From: an uncultured Streptococcus sp.
GTDB taxonomy: Bacteria; Bacillota; Bacilli; Lactobacillales; Streptococcaceae
Length of the DNA: 64,000 bases
Direction of reading: 5' to 3'
NCBI RefSeq assembly: GCF_905372115.1
Contig: NZ_CAJPNR010000001.1
Coordinates: 62,001-126,000, forward strand
This document shows, piece by piece, positions 25,243 to 34,717 of this stretch. The position numbers were made by a program, and so were the translations under genes. The notes under the pieces were generated by a model. It was not told the origin of the DNA. It was given only the letters and a program-made list of their open reading frames with translations, and ran no database searches. Each line of letters starts with the position of its first letter. The stretch's first letter is position 1.

Positions 25243-26682
25243 ATGTCCGGTTTAGTAACATTACTGGGAGCAGGTCCAGGCGATGCGGAGTTGTTGACCC
25301 TCAAAGGCAAGAGACGTCTTCAAGAAGCAGATGTATTGGTCTTTGACCGTTTAGTCAATCAAGAGCTCTTTCAGCATCTAAAGTCTGACTGCGAAAAGAT
25401 AGATGTCGGCAAAAAGCCAGGCCAGCCTTGCATCCGACAGGAAGAAATTGAAAAGATTCTTATCGAAAAAGCCCGTCAGGGCAAGCGGGTAGTCCGCCTC
25501 AAGAGTGGCGATCCCTATATCTTTGGCCGAGGCGGAGAAGAAGGAGTCAAGCTGGTGGAAGCTGGTGTGGACTTTGAAGTGGTTCCAGGCATCACCTCTG
25601 CTGTGGCTGGTCTGACCTATGCAGGGATTCCTATGACTTATCGGGATGTAGCGACTAGCTTCCATGTCTTTACTGCCCATCTCAAAGATGAGACAGAAAT
25701 GCTCAATTGGGAAGCCATTTCTGAGCTCAAAGGAACCTTGGTCTTCCTCATGGGCATGAAAAATCTGCCTTCCATCGTCCAAGAGCTGACGGCTAGAGGC
25801 TATGGCAAGGACAAGCCAGCCGCCATCGTTGAATGGGGAACCCATCCTCAGCAGCGCTCGGTGGACGGAACCTTGGGCAACATCGTAGAACTAGCAGAAG
25901 CTGCGGACTTTAAAGCACCTAGTGTCATCGTGGTAGGTGATGTCGTAGCCTATAGACAGCAGCTAAATTTCCATGAGAATCTGCCGCTTTTCGGCCGGAA
26001 AATCTTCATCCAGCAATCAGAGACTGGCAGACTTCCTCGTTTGCTCAGGGATGCTGGAGCTGCGCTGACCACTTTCCCTGCTCGAGATTTGGTTGAAGAG
26101 TTAGACTTGCAGCTGCCGGACTTGGAGCAAGTAGACGGTCTCCTCTTTGCAGACATGCAGAGCTGGCCGCTCTTCTTGAAAGCCCTCCGCAAGGCAGGCA
26201 AAGACTTGCGCAGTCTGCCGCACATCCGCTTTGCAGCTATTGGTCATCATACGGCTAAGTCTATCGAAGCGAGCGGCATTGTGCTGGATCGGATGACGCC
26301 TCAGCAGTCGGATACGGATTTCGCGGCTGCTCTGGAAAAAGAAGGCGGCAACTGGTATATTCTGACAGCTGAGCATAAGAAAGCCAGTCTAGCAGAACTC
26401 TATTCCCTGCCGATTATTGCTAGCCATAGGCTGGCCTTTGACAGTCAGATTAACAGTGCCAATTGGTCAGAGATTGAAGTTGTCTGTCTTCCGAACTCTG
26501 CTGCGGCCATGAACTTTGTCGCAGCCAGTCAAGAAGCTGGATTTGACTGGAAGGAAGTTCCTATCGTTGTCATGGGTGCCAGCACGCGGGCTGTTTTAGA
26601 GGAAGCAGGCTTTAGCAAGATTGTTGAGACAGATGAAGCGACCATCGCTTCCATCATCGATAAATGTCGGGAAATTCTCTGA
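25243..26682 (+). CDS. cobA: Fused uroporphyrinogen-III C-methyltransferase and HemD-like domain
   Basis: 479 residues in two domains. Residues 1-240 are SUMT/CobA: VTLLGAGPGDAELLTLKG, the VRLKSGDPYIFGRGGEE loop, and GTLVFLMGM. It makes precorrin-2 by adding methyls at C2 and C7. Residues about 250-479 resemble uroporphyrinogen-III synthase (HemD), which closes the ring with D-ring inversion. Such CobA-HemD fusions are common in Firmicutes. Oddly, a separate full HemD is encoded at 35612-36337, so one of the two may be redundant or inactive; HemD is too poorly conserved for me to judge. Confidence 0.92.
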   Translation: MSGLVTLLGAGPGDAELLTLKGKRRLQEADVLVFDRLVNQELFQHLKSDCEKIDVGKKPGQPCIRQEEIEKILIEKARQGKRVVRLKSGDPYIFGRGGEEGVKLVEAGVDFEVVPGITSAVAGLTYAGIPMTYRDVATSFHVFTAHLKDETEMLNWEAISELKGTLVFLMGMKNLPSIVQELTARGYGKDKPAAIVEWGTHPQQRSVDGTLGNIVELAEAADFKAPSVIVVGDVVAYRQQLNFHENLPLFGRKIFIQQSETGRLPRLLRDAGAALTTFPARDLVEELDLQLPDLEQVDGLLFADMQSWPLFLKALRKAGKDLRSLPHIRFAAIGHHTAKSIEASGIVLDRMTPQQSDTDFAAALEKEGGNWYILTAEHKKASLAELYSLPIIASHRLAFDSQINSANWSEIEVVCLPNSAAAMNFVAASQEAGFDWKEVPIVVMGASTRAVLEEAGFSKIVETDEATIASIIDKCREIL

Positions 26683-26695
26683 AAGGATGCAGGTC

Positions 26696-27463
26696 ATGAG
26701 TAAAGCTATAGTAGTAGTCAGTTTCGGAACGACCTATCCCGAGACCAGACGCAAAACAATCGAGGCTTGTGAGCAGGCTATTCAGGAACATTTTCCAGAC
26801 TATCCGGTCCACCGAGCTTTTACCTCAAATGTCGTTAGACGGCGGATTAAGAAGCAGGAAGGGCTAGATATTCCTACGGTCAAAGAGGTGTTAGAGCAGC
26901 TCTTGGAAGCGGGCACTGAGGAGGTCTATATCCAGCCTCTCCATGTCATTTTGGGCAGCGAGTATGAAAAGATTCTTGCCCAAGCCAAAGAGTTTGAATC
27001 AGCTTTTAAAAAGCTGGTCGTTGCCAAGCCTCTGCTCAACAGTCAGGAAGACTATGAGGCTGTCAAGGATATTCTGCTGGAACGGTATGGCCATGAGGGG
27101 CAAGATGCAGCAACAGTTTTGATGGGCCATGGCAGTCAGCATTATGCTTTTACAGCTTATGCGGCCTTGGATCATATGATGAAAGGAAACTCAGTCTATA
27201 TCGGATGTGTAGAGAGTTATCCTCCGGTTGAGTTGATTGAGCAGGAACTAAAAGAAAAGGGTGTTCGAGAAGTGCATCTAGCACCTTTCATGTTGGTGGC
27301 GGGCGACCATGCGACCAATGATATGAGCTCGGATGAGGAAGGGTCTTGGTATCACTTCTTCAAGGAGCAGGGATATGAAGTCAAGGCTCATCTGGTTGGT
27401 CTGGGCGAATACCCTGAAGTTCAACAGCTCTACATCCAGCACTTAGAAGAAATCATCGAATAG
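26696..27463 (+). CDS. cbiK: Sirohydrochlorin cobaltochelatase
   Basis: 255 residues. CbiK inserts Co(II) into sirohydrochlorin. It has VVVSFGTTYPETR at the start, IQPLHVILGSEYEK and LMGHGSQHYAFTAY, with the histidines that bind cobalt and serve as base. The start is placed at ATG 26696; an upstream ATG in frame (26621) lies within cobA and would add 25 unlikely residues. No signal peptide, unlike periplasmic CbiK forms. Confidence 0.93.
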   Translation: MSKAIVVVSFGTTYPETRRKTIEACEQAIQEHFPDYPVHRAFTSNVVRRRIKKQEGLDIPTVKEVLEQLLEAGTEEVYIQPLHVILGSEYEKILAQAKEFESAFKKLVVAKPLLNSQEDYEAVKDILLERYGHEGQDAATVLMGHGSQHYAFTAYAALDHMMKGNSVYIGCVESYPPVELIEQELKEKGVREVHLAPFMLVAGDHATNDMSSDEEGSWYHFFKEQGYEVKAHLVGLGEYPEVQQLYIQHLEEIIE

Positions 27464-27472
27464 GAGGAAGGA

Positions 27473-28174
27473 ATGGCAAAATTTTACGGAATTGGTGTGG
27501 GACCGGGTGATAGCGAGCTAGTGACTATCAAGGCCAGTCGGCTTTTGGAAGACTTAGATATTCTCTATACACCAGAGGCTAAGAAGGGGAGCAAGAGCTT
27601 TGCATTAGGTATTGCAGATCCTTACCTGAAAGAGCATTTGGAAATCAAGCAGCGGCATTTCCCTATGGTTCGTTCCAATTCGACCAAAGAAGTCCAATGG
27701 CAGGCCATCTCTGCTGAAATCGCAGAGGATGTCAAGTCTGGCAAGAATGTCGGCTTTATCACACTGGGTGACCCCATGGTCTACAGCACTTATAGCTATC
27801 TGCTGGCTCTGCTGGAAAAGGAAATCGACTGTCAGACTATCCCTGGTATCACCTCTTTCTGCAGCATGGCTTCCGAGCTAGGTCAGCCCCTGACCATGGA
27901 TGAGGAGTCTCTGGCGGTCATGCCGGCTACGGCTTCTGCTGAGAAGATTGAGGCGGCGCTTGAGCTGCATGACTCGATTGTGATCATGAAGGTGGCCAAT
28001 CACCTAGATACTGTCCTGCCCCTTCTCGAAAAGCTCGGTCTCTTGCAGCAGACTTTTATGGTTAGTAATTCTTCGACGGATAAGCAGCAGACTCTGCTGG
28101 GCCTAGAAGGAATCACACCAGAAACCAAGCTGCCTTATTTTACTACCTTCCTCGTGAAAAAGAAGATTTTTTAA
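27473..28174 (+). CDS. cbiL: Cobalt-precorrin-2 (C20)-methyltransferase
   Basis: 233 residues, tetrapyrrole methylase fold, starting FYGIGVGPGDSELVT and with FITLGDPMVYSTYSYL. It methylates C20, the first step after cobalt insertion, and follows cbiK by 9 bases (GGAGG site). Last of the ring methylases in the operon; a 68-base gap with possible RNA structure follows. Confidence 0.94.
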   Translation: MAKFYGIGVGPGDSELVTIKASRLLEDLDILYTPEAKKGSKSFALGIADPYLKEHLEIKQRHFPMVRSNSTKEVQWQAISAEIAEDVKSGKNVGFITLGDPMVYSTYSYLLALLEKEIDCQTIPGITSFCSMASELGQPLTMDEESLAVMPATASAEKIEAALELHDSIVIMKVANHLDTVLPLLEKLGLLQQTFMVSNSSTDKQQTLLGLEGITPETKLPYFTTFLVKKKIF

Positions 28175-28242
28175 TATCAGAACCCATGTTCATGGATAGG
28201 CATTCATCCTTTTGAGCTTAGGTTCTTAGTAAAGGAAAAAAC

Positions 28243-28977
28243 ATGAAACTATTGAAAAATAAAAAAGTAACTTTTGTGGCCTTGTTGGCTATTTTGGCGG
28301 TACTGAGTACCCAGTCTGTGTCAGCTATGCATATCATGGAAGGCTATCTTCCACTCTTTTGGTGTATCTTCTGGTTCGCCGTATTCCTGCCTTTCTTTGT
28401 AGTAGGCTTAATGCGCATCAAGAAAATCGTTGCAGAGGATCCAAATTCCAAGACCATGCTGGCCTTGTCTGGTGCCTTTATCTTTATCCTATCTTCTTTG
28501 AAGATTCCTTCTGTGACAGGATCCAGCTCGCATCCGACTGGGGTTGGTCTGGGGACTGCTATGTTTGGTCCATCCGTTATCAGCGTTTTGGGAACCATCT
28601 GCTTGCTCTTCCAAGCCCTTCTCTTAGCTCACGGCGGCTTGACAACTCTGGGTGCCAATGCTTTCTCAATGGCAGTGGTTGGTCCATTTGTCGGTTATTT
28701 CGTTTATAAGTTTGCTAAATCCATCAAGCTGTCTACGCCAGTATCTATCTTTATCTGTGCTGTGATTGCGGACTTGGCGACTTATGCGACAACTTCTATC
28801 CAGCTCGGTTTGGTCTTCCCAGATGCTAACAGCGGTTTTGTTGGTTCTGCACTGAAGTTCATGGGTGTCTTCTTGACCACTCAAATCCCAATTGCCATCG
28901 TAGAAGGATTGCTGACAGTTGTCCTCTATAACTTAATCTCAGAAAATGTCAAAGAAAGAGCAGGTCTGTTCAAATGA
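28243..28977 (+). CDS. cbiM: Cobalt ECF transporter S component CbiM
   Basis: 244 residues. A cleavable N-terminal signal (about residues 1-28, ending SVSA) precedes MHIMEGYLP, the strictly conserved new N-terminus whose His coordinates Co(II) or Ni(II). Several membrane segments follow, including the conserved SSLKIPSVTGSSSHPTG. It works with CbiN, CbiQ and CbiO, all encoded next. Overlaps cbiN by 4 bases. Confidence 0.95.
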   Translation: MKLLKNKKVTFVALLAILAVLSTQSVSAMHIMEGYLPLFWCIFWFAVFLPFFVVGLMRIKKIVAEDPNSKTMLALSGAFIFILSSLKIPSVTGSSSHPTGVGLGTAMFGPSVISVLGTICLLFQALLLAHGGLTTLGANAFSMAVVGPFVGYFVYKFAKSIKLSTPVSIFICAVIADLATYATTSIQLGLVFPDANSGFVGSALKFMGVFLTTQIPIAIVEGLLTVVLYNLISENVKERAGLFK

Positions 28978-29279
28978 AAAAATATAAGAATCTCATCTTG
29001 ATCTTGGCTGCAGTAGCAGTCACTCTAGCTGCCTTTATCTTTGCCCCTAAGGGTGTGGAATACAGTGGAACAGATGACGCTGCTGAAAAAACTATTAGTT
29101 CTATCCAAAAGGACTACGAGCCTTGGTTTTCACCGATTTTTGAGCCAGCTGGTCCAGAAGTAGAAAGTCTGCTCTTTACCCTGCAAGGCAGTATCGGAGC
29201 GGGGATCATCTTCTATGTTATTGGCTACCACAAAGGGAAAAAACAAGGCCAACAAAAGGAAGTTTCTGAACATAAATAA
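28974..29279 (+). CDS. cbiN: Cobalt transport protein CbiN
   Basis: 101 residues with two membrane segments, one at each end, and a short extracytoplasmic part (EYSGTDDAAEKTI) that contacts the metal site of CbiM. Length is normal. Overlaps cbiM by 4 bases. Followed by 117 bases with an inverted repeat (AGAGC near 29296, GCTCT near 29346) but no poly-T run. Confidence 0.93.
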   Translation: MKKYKNLILILAAVAVTLAAFIFAPKGVEYSGTDDAAEKTISSIQKDYEPWFSPIFEPAGPEVESLLFTLQGSIGAGIIFYVIGYHKGKKQGQQKEVSEHK

Positions 29280-29396
29280 AAGCCTTCAACAGTAAGAGCG
29301 AGCTCTGGTTCTTGATAGCGATTAAGCCTGTCTGGGACTGGAGTTGCTCTGTTCTGGGAGGTATTGCAAAACATAGCTAGAAAGGAGAGCTACCTC

Positions 29397-30071
29397 ATGT
29401 TTGCGATTGATAAATACGCCTATCAAAACCGGTTGAAAAATCTGCCGGTTGCTTATAAATTTGTCATCTATGTACTCTTGTTAGCTGTCAGTTTTTCTGG
29501 TGTCAGGAGTCTGCAGCTAGGGCTCATTGTCTTGGTGGCGCCTCTGACTTGCTATCTAGCTCGGCTTCCGTGGTTGCGCTATCTAAAGTGGTATCTGCAC
29601 GCCAGTATTTTTATTCTGATTAGTCTCTTGACCTTTGTCTTGACCTATCAGAATAATCAGGAACAGCTCTTGCTGGCCTTGCCTTTAGGTCAGGGTTATC
29701 TGGGCATCAGCCAATCCTCTGTCCAGCAGACCATTTTTATCCTTTTGCGCATCTACTCATCCTTGGTTTCGACTTATTTCTTTGTCCTGACGGTACCTTT
29801 TGCTCAGATGCTGCGGCTTTTTAAAGCCATGCACGTCCCGCGGGTACTGCTAGACTTGATTGTCCTCATGTATCGCTTCATTTTCCTGGTCTTCTATGAG
29901 TTTGTGACCATTCGGGATACCTTGGACTTGAAATTCTCCTTTTACAATAAAAGGAAGCAACACCAGGCTTGGGGTAGATTAGCCAATACTCTCTTTGTCA
30001 AACTGCTGGATGATAATCAGCATTTAAATGAGGTGCTGACGCTAAGATTTGATGCAGAGCACAGTGAATAA
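29397..30071 (+). CDS. cbiQ: Cobalt ECF transporter transmembrane protein CbiQ
   Basis: 224 residues with about five membrane segments and a cytoplasmic helical region; it couples CbiM to the ATPase CbiO. ATG 29397 follows AAAGGAG by a good distance; an upstream TTG at 29364 would add an unlikely N-terminus. Part of the cbiMNQO module within the cob operon. Confidence 0.9.
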   Translation: MFAIDKYAYQNRLKNLPVAYKFVIYVLLLAVSFSGVRSLQLGLIVLVAPLTCYLARLPWLRYLKWYLHASIFILISLLTFVLTYQNNQEQLLLALPLGQGYLGISQSSVQQTIFILLRIYSSLVSTYFFVLTVPFAQMLRLFKAMHVPRVLLDLIVLMYRFIFLVFYEFVTIRDTLDLKFSFYNKRKQHQAWGRLANTLFVKLLDDNQHLNEVLTLRFDAEHSE

Positions 30072-30111
30072 TGAAAGCGCATTTACAAGAAGACTGCTTT
30101 TATACTATAAT
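30071..30111 (+). promoter_or_regulatory. Possible internal promoter and weak cre before cbiO
   Basis: TTTACA (30082-30087), 18-base spacer, TATAAT (30106-30111). ATGAAAGCGCATTTAC at 30071-30086 resembles a cre site with two mismatches. It lies between cbiQ and cbiO inside the long operon. Confidence 0.5.
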
Positions 30112-30133
30112 GGAAAGTAGATAGGAAACTCAG

Positions 30134-30949
30134 ATGTTACAAGTGAAGAATATTTCTTTTGCGTATGACGAAAATCCAACGCTGCACGATATTTCTATGG
30201 ACTTCGAAGAGGGCCGGATTACCGGTATTTTGGGCGTTAACGGCTCAGGTAAGTCTACCATCATGAAAATCATCACCCGCCTGCTCAAACCGCAGAAGGG
30301 CAGCATTTTATATGATGGTCAGCCTGTGGGCGACTCTAAGAAGGCCTTGTTTCAGTATCGGCAGCATGTCAATATGGTCTTTCAGAATCCAGAGCAGCAG
30401 CTCTTTTATACCATTGTGAAGGACGATATTGGCATGGCCTTGGAAAATTTAGGCTATGAAGAAGACGAGATAGCAAGCAGAGTCGCAACGGCTTTAGAGA
30501 TGATGGACATCTCTCATCTGCAAGACAGACCCTTGCAGTATCTGAGCTACGGTCAGAAAAAACGGGTGGCTATTGCAGGTATGCTGGCCCTGCAGCCAAA
30601 GTATCTGCTGCTTGATGAGCCGACAGCTGGACTGGATCCAAAAGGGCGGGACCAGATGGCTGCGACTATGAAAAAGCTAGTCCAGGCTGGAACCAACATC
30701 ATCGTATCCAGCCATGATATGGATCTGATGTATGATTGCTGTGACTATGCCTATCTGCTGCAGAAGGGGCATTTGATCGCACAGGGCAGCAAGTTTGATT
30801 TCTTCCAGCAGGGAGATTTGCTAATAGAGGCAGGCTTGGCTGTACCTTGGATTGTCAAGCTTCATCAGACTATCCAGACGCCACTGGCAGAAAATGAAGC
30901 TGCTTTCTTTGAGCAGCTAGGAGGAAATGGGAAATGGTCAAATCATTGA
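30134..30949 (+). CDS. cbiO: Cobalt ECF transporter ATPase CbiO
   Basis: 271 residues, single ABC ATPase: Walker A GVNGSGKST, signature LSYGQKK (in place of LSGGQ, as is usual in CbiO), Walker B LLLDEPTAGLDPKG and H-loop VSSHD. It energises cobalt uptake by CbiMNQ. Overlaps cbiP by 16 bases. Confidence 0.94.
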   Translation: MLQVKNISFAYDENPTLHDISMDFEEGRITGILGVNGSGKSTIMKIITRLLKPQKGSILYDGQPVGDSKKALFQYRQHVNMVFQNPEQQLFYTIVKDDIGMALENLGYEEDEIASRVATALEMMDISHLQDRPLQYLSYGQKKRVAIAGMLALQPKYLLLDEPTAGLDPKGRDQMAATMKKLVQAGTNIIVSSHDMDLMYDCCDYAYLLQKGHLIAQGSKFDFFQQGDLLIEAGLAVPWIVKLHQTIQTPLAENEAAFFEQLGGNGKWSNH

Positions 30950-32433
30950 TGGTACAGGGGACTGCCTCAGATGCTGGGAAGAGCATTATTGCGGCGGGAC
31001 TCTGTCGGATTTTTAAGCAGGATGGCCTAGAAGTGGTGCCTTTTAAGTCGCAGAATATGGCGCTTAATTCCTTTATTACCAAAAAAGGAGATGAAATGGG
31101 CCGGGCTCAGGTCGTTCAGGCTGAGGCAGCTGGCAAAGAGCCGGATGTCCGCATGAATCCAGTCCTGCTCAAACCCACCTCTGACCGCAAGTCCCAAGTT
31201 GTTTTTCTAGGACGAGTACTGCGGGATATGGATGCTGTCGAATACCATGAGTACAAGCAGCAGCTCCTGCCTAAGATTAAGGAAGTCTATGAGGAGTTGG
31301 GTGCTGAAAATGATATCATCGTCATCGAGGGTGCTGGCAGTCCAGCTGAAATCAATCTCAATGACCGAGACATTGTCAATATGGGCATGGCCAAGCTGGT
31401 CGATGCGCCAGTGATTTTAGTGGCGGATATTGATAAGGGAGGTGTCTTTGCCTCTATCTACGGAACAATTGAGCTTATGCCGCCTGAGGACCGCAAGCGA
31501 ATCAAGGGTGTTATTATCAATAAATTCCGAGGCGATGTGGCCCTGCTGCAGTCCGGTATTGACATGATTGAGGAGCTGACCCAGGTGCCGGTCATCGGAG
31601 TCGTGCCTTATGCCCAGCTGGATATTGACAGTGAAGACAGTGTGGCATTGGTACAGAAAAGCCGGCGCTTTGATAGCAGAAAGAGTCTAGACATCGCAGT
31701 TGTCAGCCTCAAGCGCCTGTCCAACTTTACGGATTTTCACAGTCTAGAAATCCAACCAGATGTTTCTGTCCGCTATGTCCAGCCGGGAGATGCAATCGGC
31801 CGGCCGGATCTCTTGATTCTGCCGGGCAGCAAAAACACTATCGAAGACATGAACTATCTGCGAGAGTCTGGTCTTGAAGCCGAGATTCTCGAGTGTCTGG
31901 AGCAAGGCGTGCGAATCTTTGGTATCTGCGGCGGCTATCAGCTGCTGGGACAAAAGATTAGCGATCCCCTTCACCTAGAGTCTGACTTAGATGAGATTAG
32001 CGGTCTAGGTATTTTAGAGACAGAGACGGTGCTTCAGCCGGTCAAGAGGACGACTCAGGTCAGAGCCCTGCATGAGGGGCAAGAGCTAGAGGGTTACGAG
32101 ATTCACATGGGAGAAACCAAGCTGGCGGATAGTCTGGAGGCATTCTCCATCATCAAGGAGCAAAATGGTGAAGCAACCGAGCGACTAGATGGAGCAGTGG
32201 CTTATGGCGGGCAGGTGCAGGGGACCTACCTTCATGGGGTCTTTGACAATCTAGAATGGACTCGTCAGTATCTGAATGAACTTCGTCTGGCTAAGGGCTT
32301 AGAACCCCTAGAGGACCAGCTTGTCAGTATCAAAGACTTTAAAGACAGAGAGTATGATAAGTTGGCAGACGTCCTGCGCCAGTCTTTGGATATGGAGCAG
32401 ATTTATCAAATCATCAACAGAGAAGAAAAATGA
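30934..32433 (+). CDS. cbiP: Adenosylcobyric acid synthase
   Basis: 499 residues. CbiP/CobQ amidates side chains b, d, e and g using glutamine and ATP. The N-terminal ATPase domain begins LMVQGTASDAGKSI and has FKSQNMALNS; the C-terminal amidotransferase has FGICGGYQLLG (nucleophile Cys) and YLHGVFDN with the catalytic His. Overlaps cbiO by 16 bases and the adenosyltransferase gene by 4. Confidence 0.95.
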   Translation: MVKSLMVQGTASDAGKSIIAAGLCRIFKQDGLEVVPFKSQNMALNSFITKKGDEMGRAQVVQAEAAGKEPDVRMNPVLLKPTSDRKSQVVFLGRVLRDMDAVEYHEYKQQLLPKIKEVYEELGAENDIIVIEGAGSPAEINLNDRDIVNMGMAKLVDAPVILVADIDKGGVFASIYGTIELMPPEDRKRIKGVIINKFRGDVALLQSGIDMIEELTQVPVIGVVPYAQLDIDSEDSVALVQKSRRFDSRKSLDIAVVSLKRLSNFTDFHSLEIQPDVSVRYVQPGDAIGRPDLLILPGSKNTIEDMNYLRESGLEAEILECLEQGVRIFGICGGYQLLGQKISDPLHLESDLDEISGLGILETETVLQPVKRTTQVRALHEGQELEGYEIHMGETKLADSLEAFSIIKEQNGEATERLDGAVAYGGQVQGTYLHGVFDNLEWTRQYLNELRLAKGLEPLEDQLVSIKDFKDREYDKLADVLRQSLDMEQIYQIINREEK

Positions 32434-33005
32434 GAATTTATACGAAATACGGTGACAAGGGCTTTACACGGCTCTACGGTGGGGATCGAGTATCCAAGAC
32501 TCATATTCGGGTCGAAGCTTATGGAACGATGGATGAGCTATGCTCTCATCTAGGCTATGTCGTATCTGAGATGCGTGACTATCCGATCTTGGACGACCTG
32601 CGTCTGGAATGCGAGGAAATCCAGCAGCATCTATTTGACTGCGGCAGCGACTTGGCTACACCGAGGGAACTGCGTCCCTACAAGCAGGAGCCAGCCAATG
32701 TCAGCTGGTTGGAGGAGCGGATGGATGAGTATATGCATATCCCTCCTAAAATCGACCGCTTTATCATCCCGGGCGGCCATCGGATTGCGAGTCTCCTGCA
32801 TGTGGCCCGCACCATGACCAGACGCTTAGAGCGGCGCATGGTAGCTGTTATAGAAGCAGAAGAAGCGGTCAATGAGGTAGGATTGATCTACATCAACCGT
32901 TTGTCGGATTACTTTTTTGTACTGGCTCGCTTGGTCAATGACCGTCTAGAGGAGCCAGATACAGTCTACAAACGCAGCGCAAAAATCTTTCGGGAAAAGA
33001 AATAG
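32430..33005 (+). CDS. pduO: Cob(I)alamin adenosyltransferase, PduO type (copy 1)
   Basis: 191 residues. Adds the 5'-deoxyadenosyl ligand from ATP to the corrinoid. Family motifs: YTKYGDKGFTRLYGG at the start, VEAYGTMDEL, HVARTMTRRLERR and NRLSDYFFVLAR. The usual DELNS reads DELCS here, a difference from the second copy at 60532-61131. Its position after cbiP suggests use during de novo synthesis. Overlaps cbiP by 4 bases. Confidence 0.9.
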   Translation: MRIYTKYGDKGFTRLYGGDRVSKTHIRVEAYGTMDELCSHLGYVVSEMRDYPILDDLRLECEEIQQHLFDCGSDLATPRELRPYKQEPANVSWLEERMDEYMHIPPKIDRFIIPGGHRIASLLHVARTMTRRLERRMVAVIEAEEAVNEVGLIYINRLSDYFFVLARLVNDRLEEPDTVYKRSAKIFREKK

Positions 33006-33016
33006 GAGAAGCCAGC

Positions 33017-33448
33017 ATGTATCCAGTCATGATTAATATCAGAGAGAAGAAAGTCGTGGTAGTGGGAGGCGGCAAGGTCGCAGCGCGGAAGATTAAGACC
33101 CTGCTGGCTGAGCAGGCTGCTGTGACAGTGGTCAGTCCGACTCTGCATACTGATATTCCGCAGGCGGAGATCCAGTGGCTAGCTAGACCCTACCAGACAG
33201 GCGATTTGGAAGGCGCTAAGCTGGTCTTTGCCTGTACAGATCAGGAGGAAGTTAACCGTCAGATTATGGAGGAGGCGGCACCCAGTCAGCTGGTGAACAA
33301 TACGGGCGACAAGACCTTCTCTGACTTTTATAATGTAGCCATTGCGCGAAAGAAGGACGTATCTGTCATGATCTCGACCAATGGTCTCTCGCCCAGCCGT
33401 TCCAAGGAGATTCGCAAGAAGATAGAAGCAATTTTAGACCAACTTTAA
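33017..33448 (+). CDS. Precorrin-2 dehydrogenase (siroheme synthase N-domain), short
   Basis: 143 residues. NAD-dependent oxidation of precorrin-2 to sirohydrochlorin. N-terminus MINIREKKVVVVGGGKVAARK contains the Rossmann GxGxxA motif; further on STNGLSPSRSKEIR matches the Met8/CysG segment. It is shorter than Met8 or CysG-N proteins and lacks the helical C-terminal part that in Met8 also gives ferrochelatase activity; here CbiK supplies the chelatase. GGAG precedes the ATG. Confidence 0.87.
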   Translation: MYPVMINIREKKVVVVGGGKVAARKIKTLLAEQAAVTVVSPTLHTDIPQAEIQWLARPYQTGDLEGAKLVFACTDQEEVNRQIMEEAAPSQLVNNTGDKTFSDFYNVAIARKKDVSVMISTNGLSPSRSKEIRKKIEAILDQL

Positions 33449-33463
33449 AAGAAGGAAAGAAGC

Positions 33464-34717
33464 ATGCACCTATTATATGTGGGTTTGACCCATCGGGAAA
33501 CGCCGCTGACAATTTTGGAAAAAGCGCATTTTTCAGATCAGGAGGGGCTGAAAGCTCTAAAGCTCCTGAAAAGAGAAAAAAGTATCTTGGAAAATATTAT
33601 TCTGTCCACCTGCAATCGGACCGAGCTCTATCTAGTGGTGGACCAGCTGCACACTGGCCGCTACTATTCCAAGCATTTTTTGGCAGACTGGTTTCAAATT
33701 CCTGTCAAGGAGCTGGAAGAGTATTTAGTCTTTCGTGAGGGGGATGAGGCCTTGCGGCATCTGCTGCGGGTCTCTATCGGATTGGAATCCAAGATTGTCG
33801 GTGAAAGTCAGGTCTTGGGCCAGCTCAAGCAGGCTTTCCTGACAGCGCAAGATGCTGGTACGACTGGAATTGTTCTCAATCAGGCTTTCAAGCAGGCGCT
33901 GACCTTTGCTAAGCGCATGCATGATTCTTATCGAATCAATGACCGCCCCATTTCTATCGGACTGACGGCTATCCAAGAATTGGACCGATTGGGGCTGGAT
34001 TACAGCACTAAAAAGGTAGCTGTTATCGGTCTGGGAGAGATTGGTCAGCTAGTGACCAAGTATGCCTTACAGCGGCCTTTCAAGTCAGTCATGCTGCTCA
34101 ATCGGACGGTCAGCAAGGCCCAAGTATTTCTGACAGAGGATAGGGTATCTGCTCATGGCTGGGATGAATTGGAAGCGGTGCTGGCGGATGCGGATGTGGT
34201 CTTTTCAGCGGTTAAAACGGAAGAATACATTATCTTTCCTTCCATGCTTAAGGCGGATGCGGTCGTGTTTGACCTCTGTCTGCCTCGTTCCTGCCATCCG
34301 AGCTCGTCTCTCAAGCTCTATAATATCGAAAATCTAACCAATCAACTGGAGAAATATAAGGCGGAGCGGCAGGAGATTGCCGGTCAGATTGCTTTGGAGA
34401 TTGATGAGGAGTTGCTCAAGTTTGCTGACTGGCGCCAGCAGCTAGGCATTGTTCCCCTGATTCAAGAAATCCGGGACAAGGCTTTGGAAGCTCAAGCTTC
34501 GGCCATGGAAAGCCTTAATCGCAAGATTCCAGATTTGACCGAGCGGGAGCAGAAGCAGATTTCCAAGCACATGAAGAGTATTATCAACCAAGTCTTGAAG
34601 GAGCCAATCTTGCAGCTCAAAGAGCTGTCAGTCGGAGAGCATTCAGACTATGACATTGCCTTGATTGCCAAGATATTTGGCTTGCACAGAGAAAGGGGAA
34701 AAGATGAAGGTCATTAA
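33464..34717 (+). CDS. hemA: Glutamyl-tRNA reductase
   Basis: 417 residues. First step of the C5 route to 5-aminolevulinate: it reduces glutamyl-tRNA to glutamate-1-semialdehyde. Catalytic motif STCNRTELYLV (Cys near residue 50), then the ESQVLGQLKQAF segment, NADPH-binding VIGLGEIGQL and a C-terminal dimerisation helix. Start ATG follows GAAGGAAAGAA. Its presence in an organism class that does not usually make heme points to a cobalamin role. Confidence 0.95.
   Translation: MHLLYVGLTHRETPLTILEKAHFSDQEGLKALKLLKREKSILENIILSTCNRTELYLVVDQLHTGRYYSKHFLADWFQIPVKELEEYLVFREGDEALRHLLRVSIGLESKIVGESQVLGQLKQAFLTAQDAGTTGIVLNQAFKQALTFAKRMHDSYRINDRPISIGLTAIQELDRLGLDYSTKKVAVIGLGEIGQLVTKYALQRPFKSVMLLNRTVSKAQVFLTEDRVSAHGWDELEAVLADADVVFSAVKTEEYIIFPSMLKADAVVFDLCLPRSCHPSSSLKLYNIENLTNQLEKYKAERQEIAGQIALEIDEELLKFADWRQQLGIVPLIQEIRDKALEAQASAMESLNRKIPDLTEREQKQISKHMKSIINQVLKEPILQLKELSVGEHSDYDIALIAKIFGLHRERGKDEGH

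Noticed and set aside
28175..28242. NiCo or other cobalt riboswitch before cbiM
   Set aside because: The conserved GGGACAGG-type blocks of the NiCo class are not present; only simple stems are seen.
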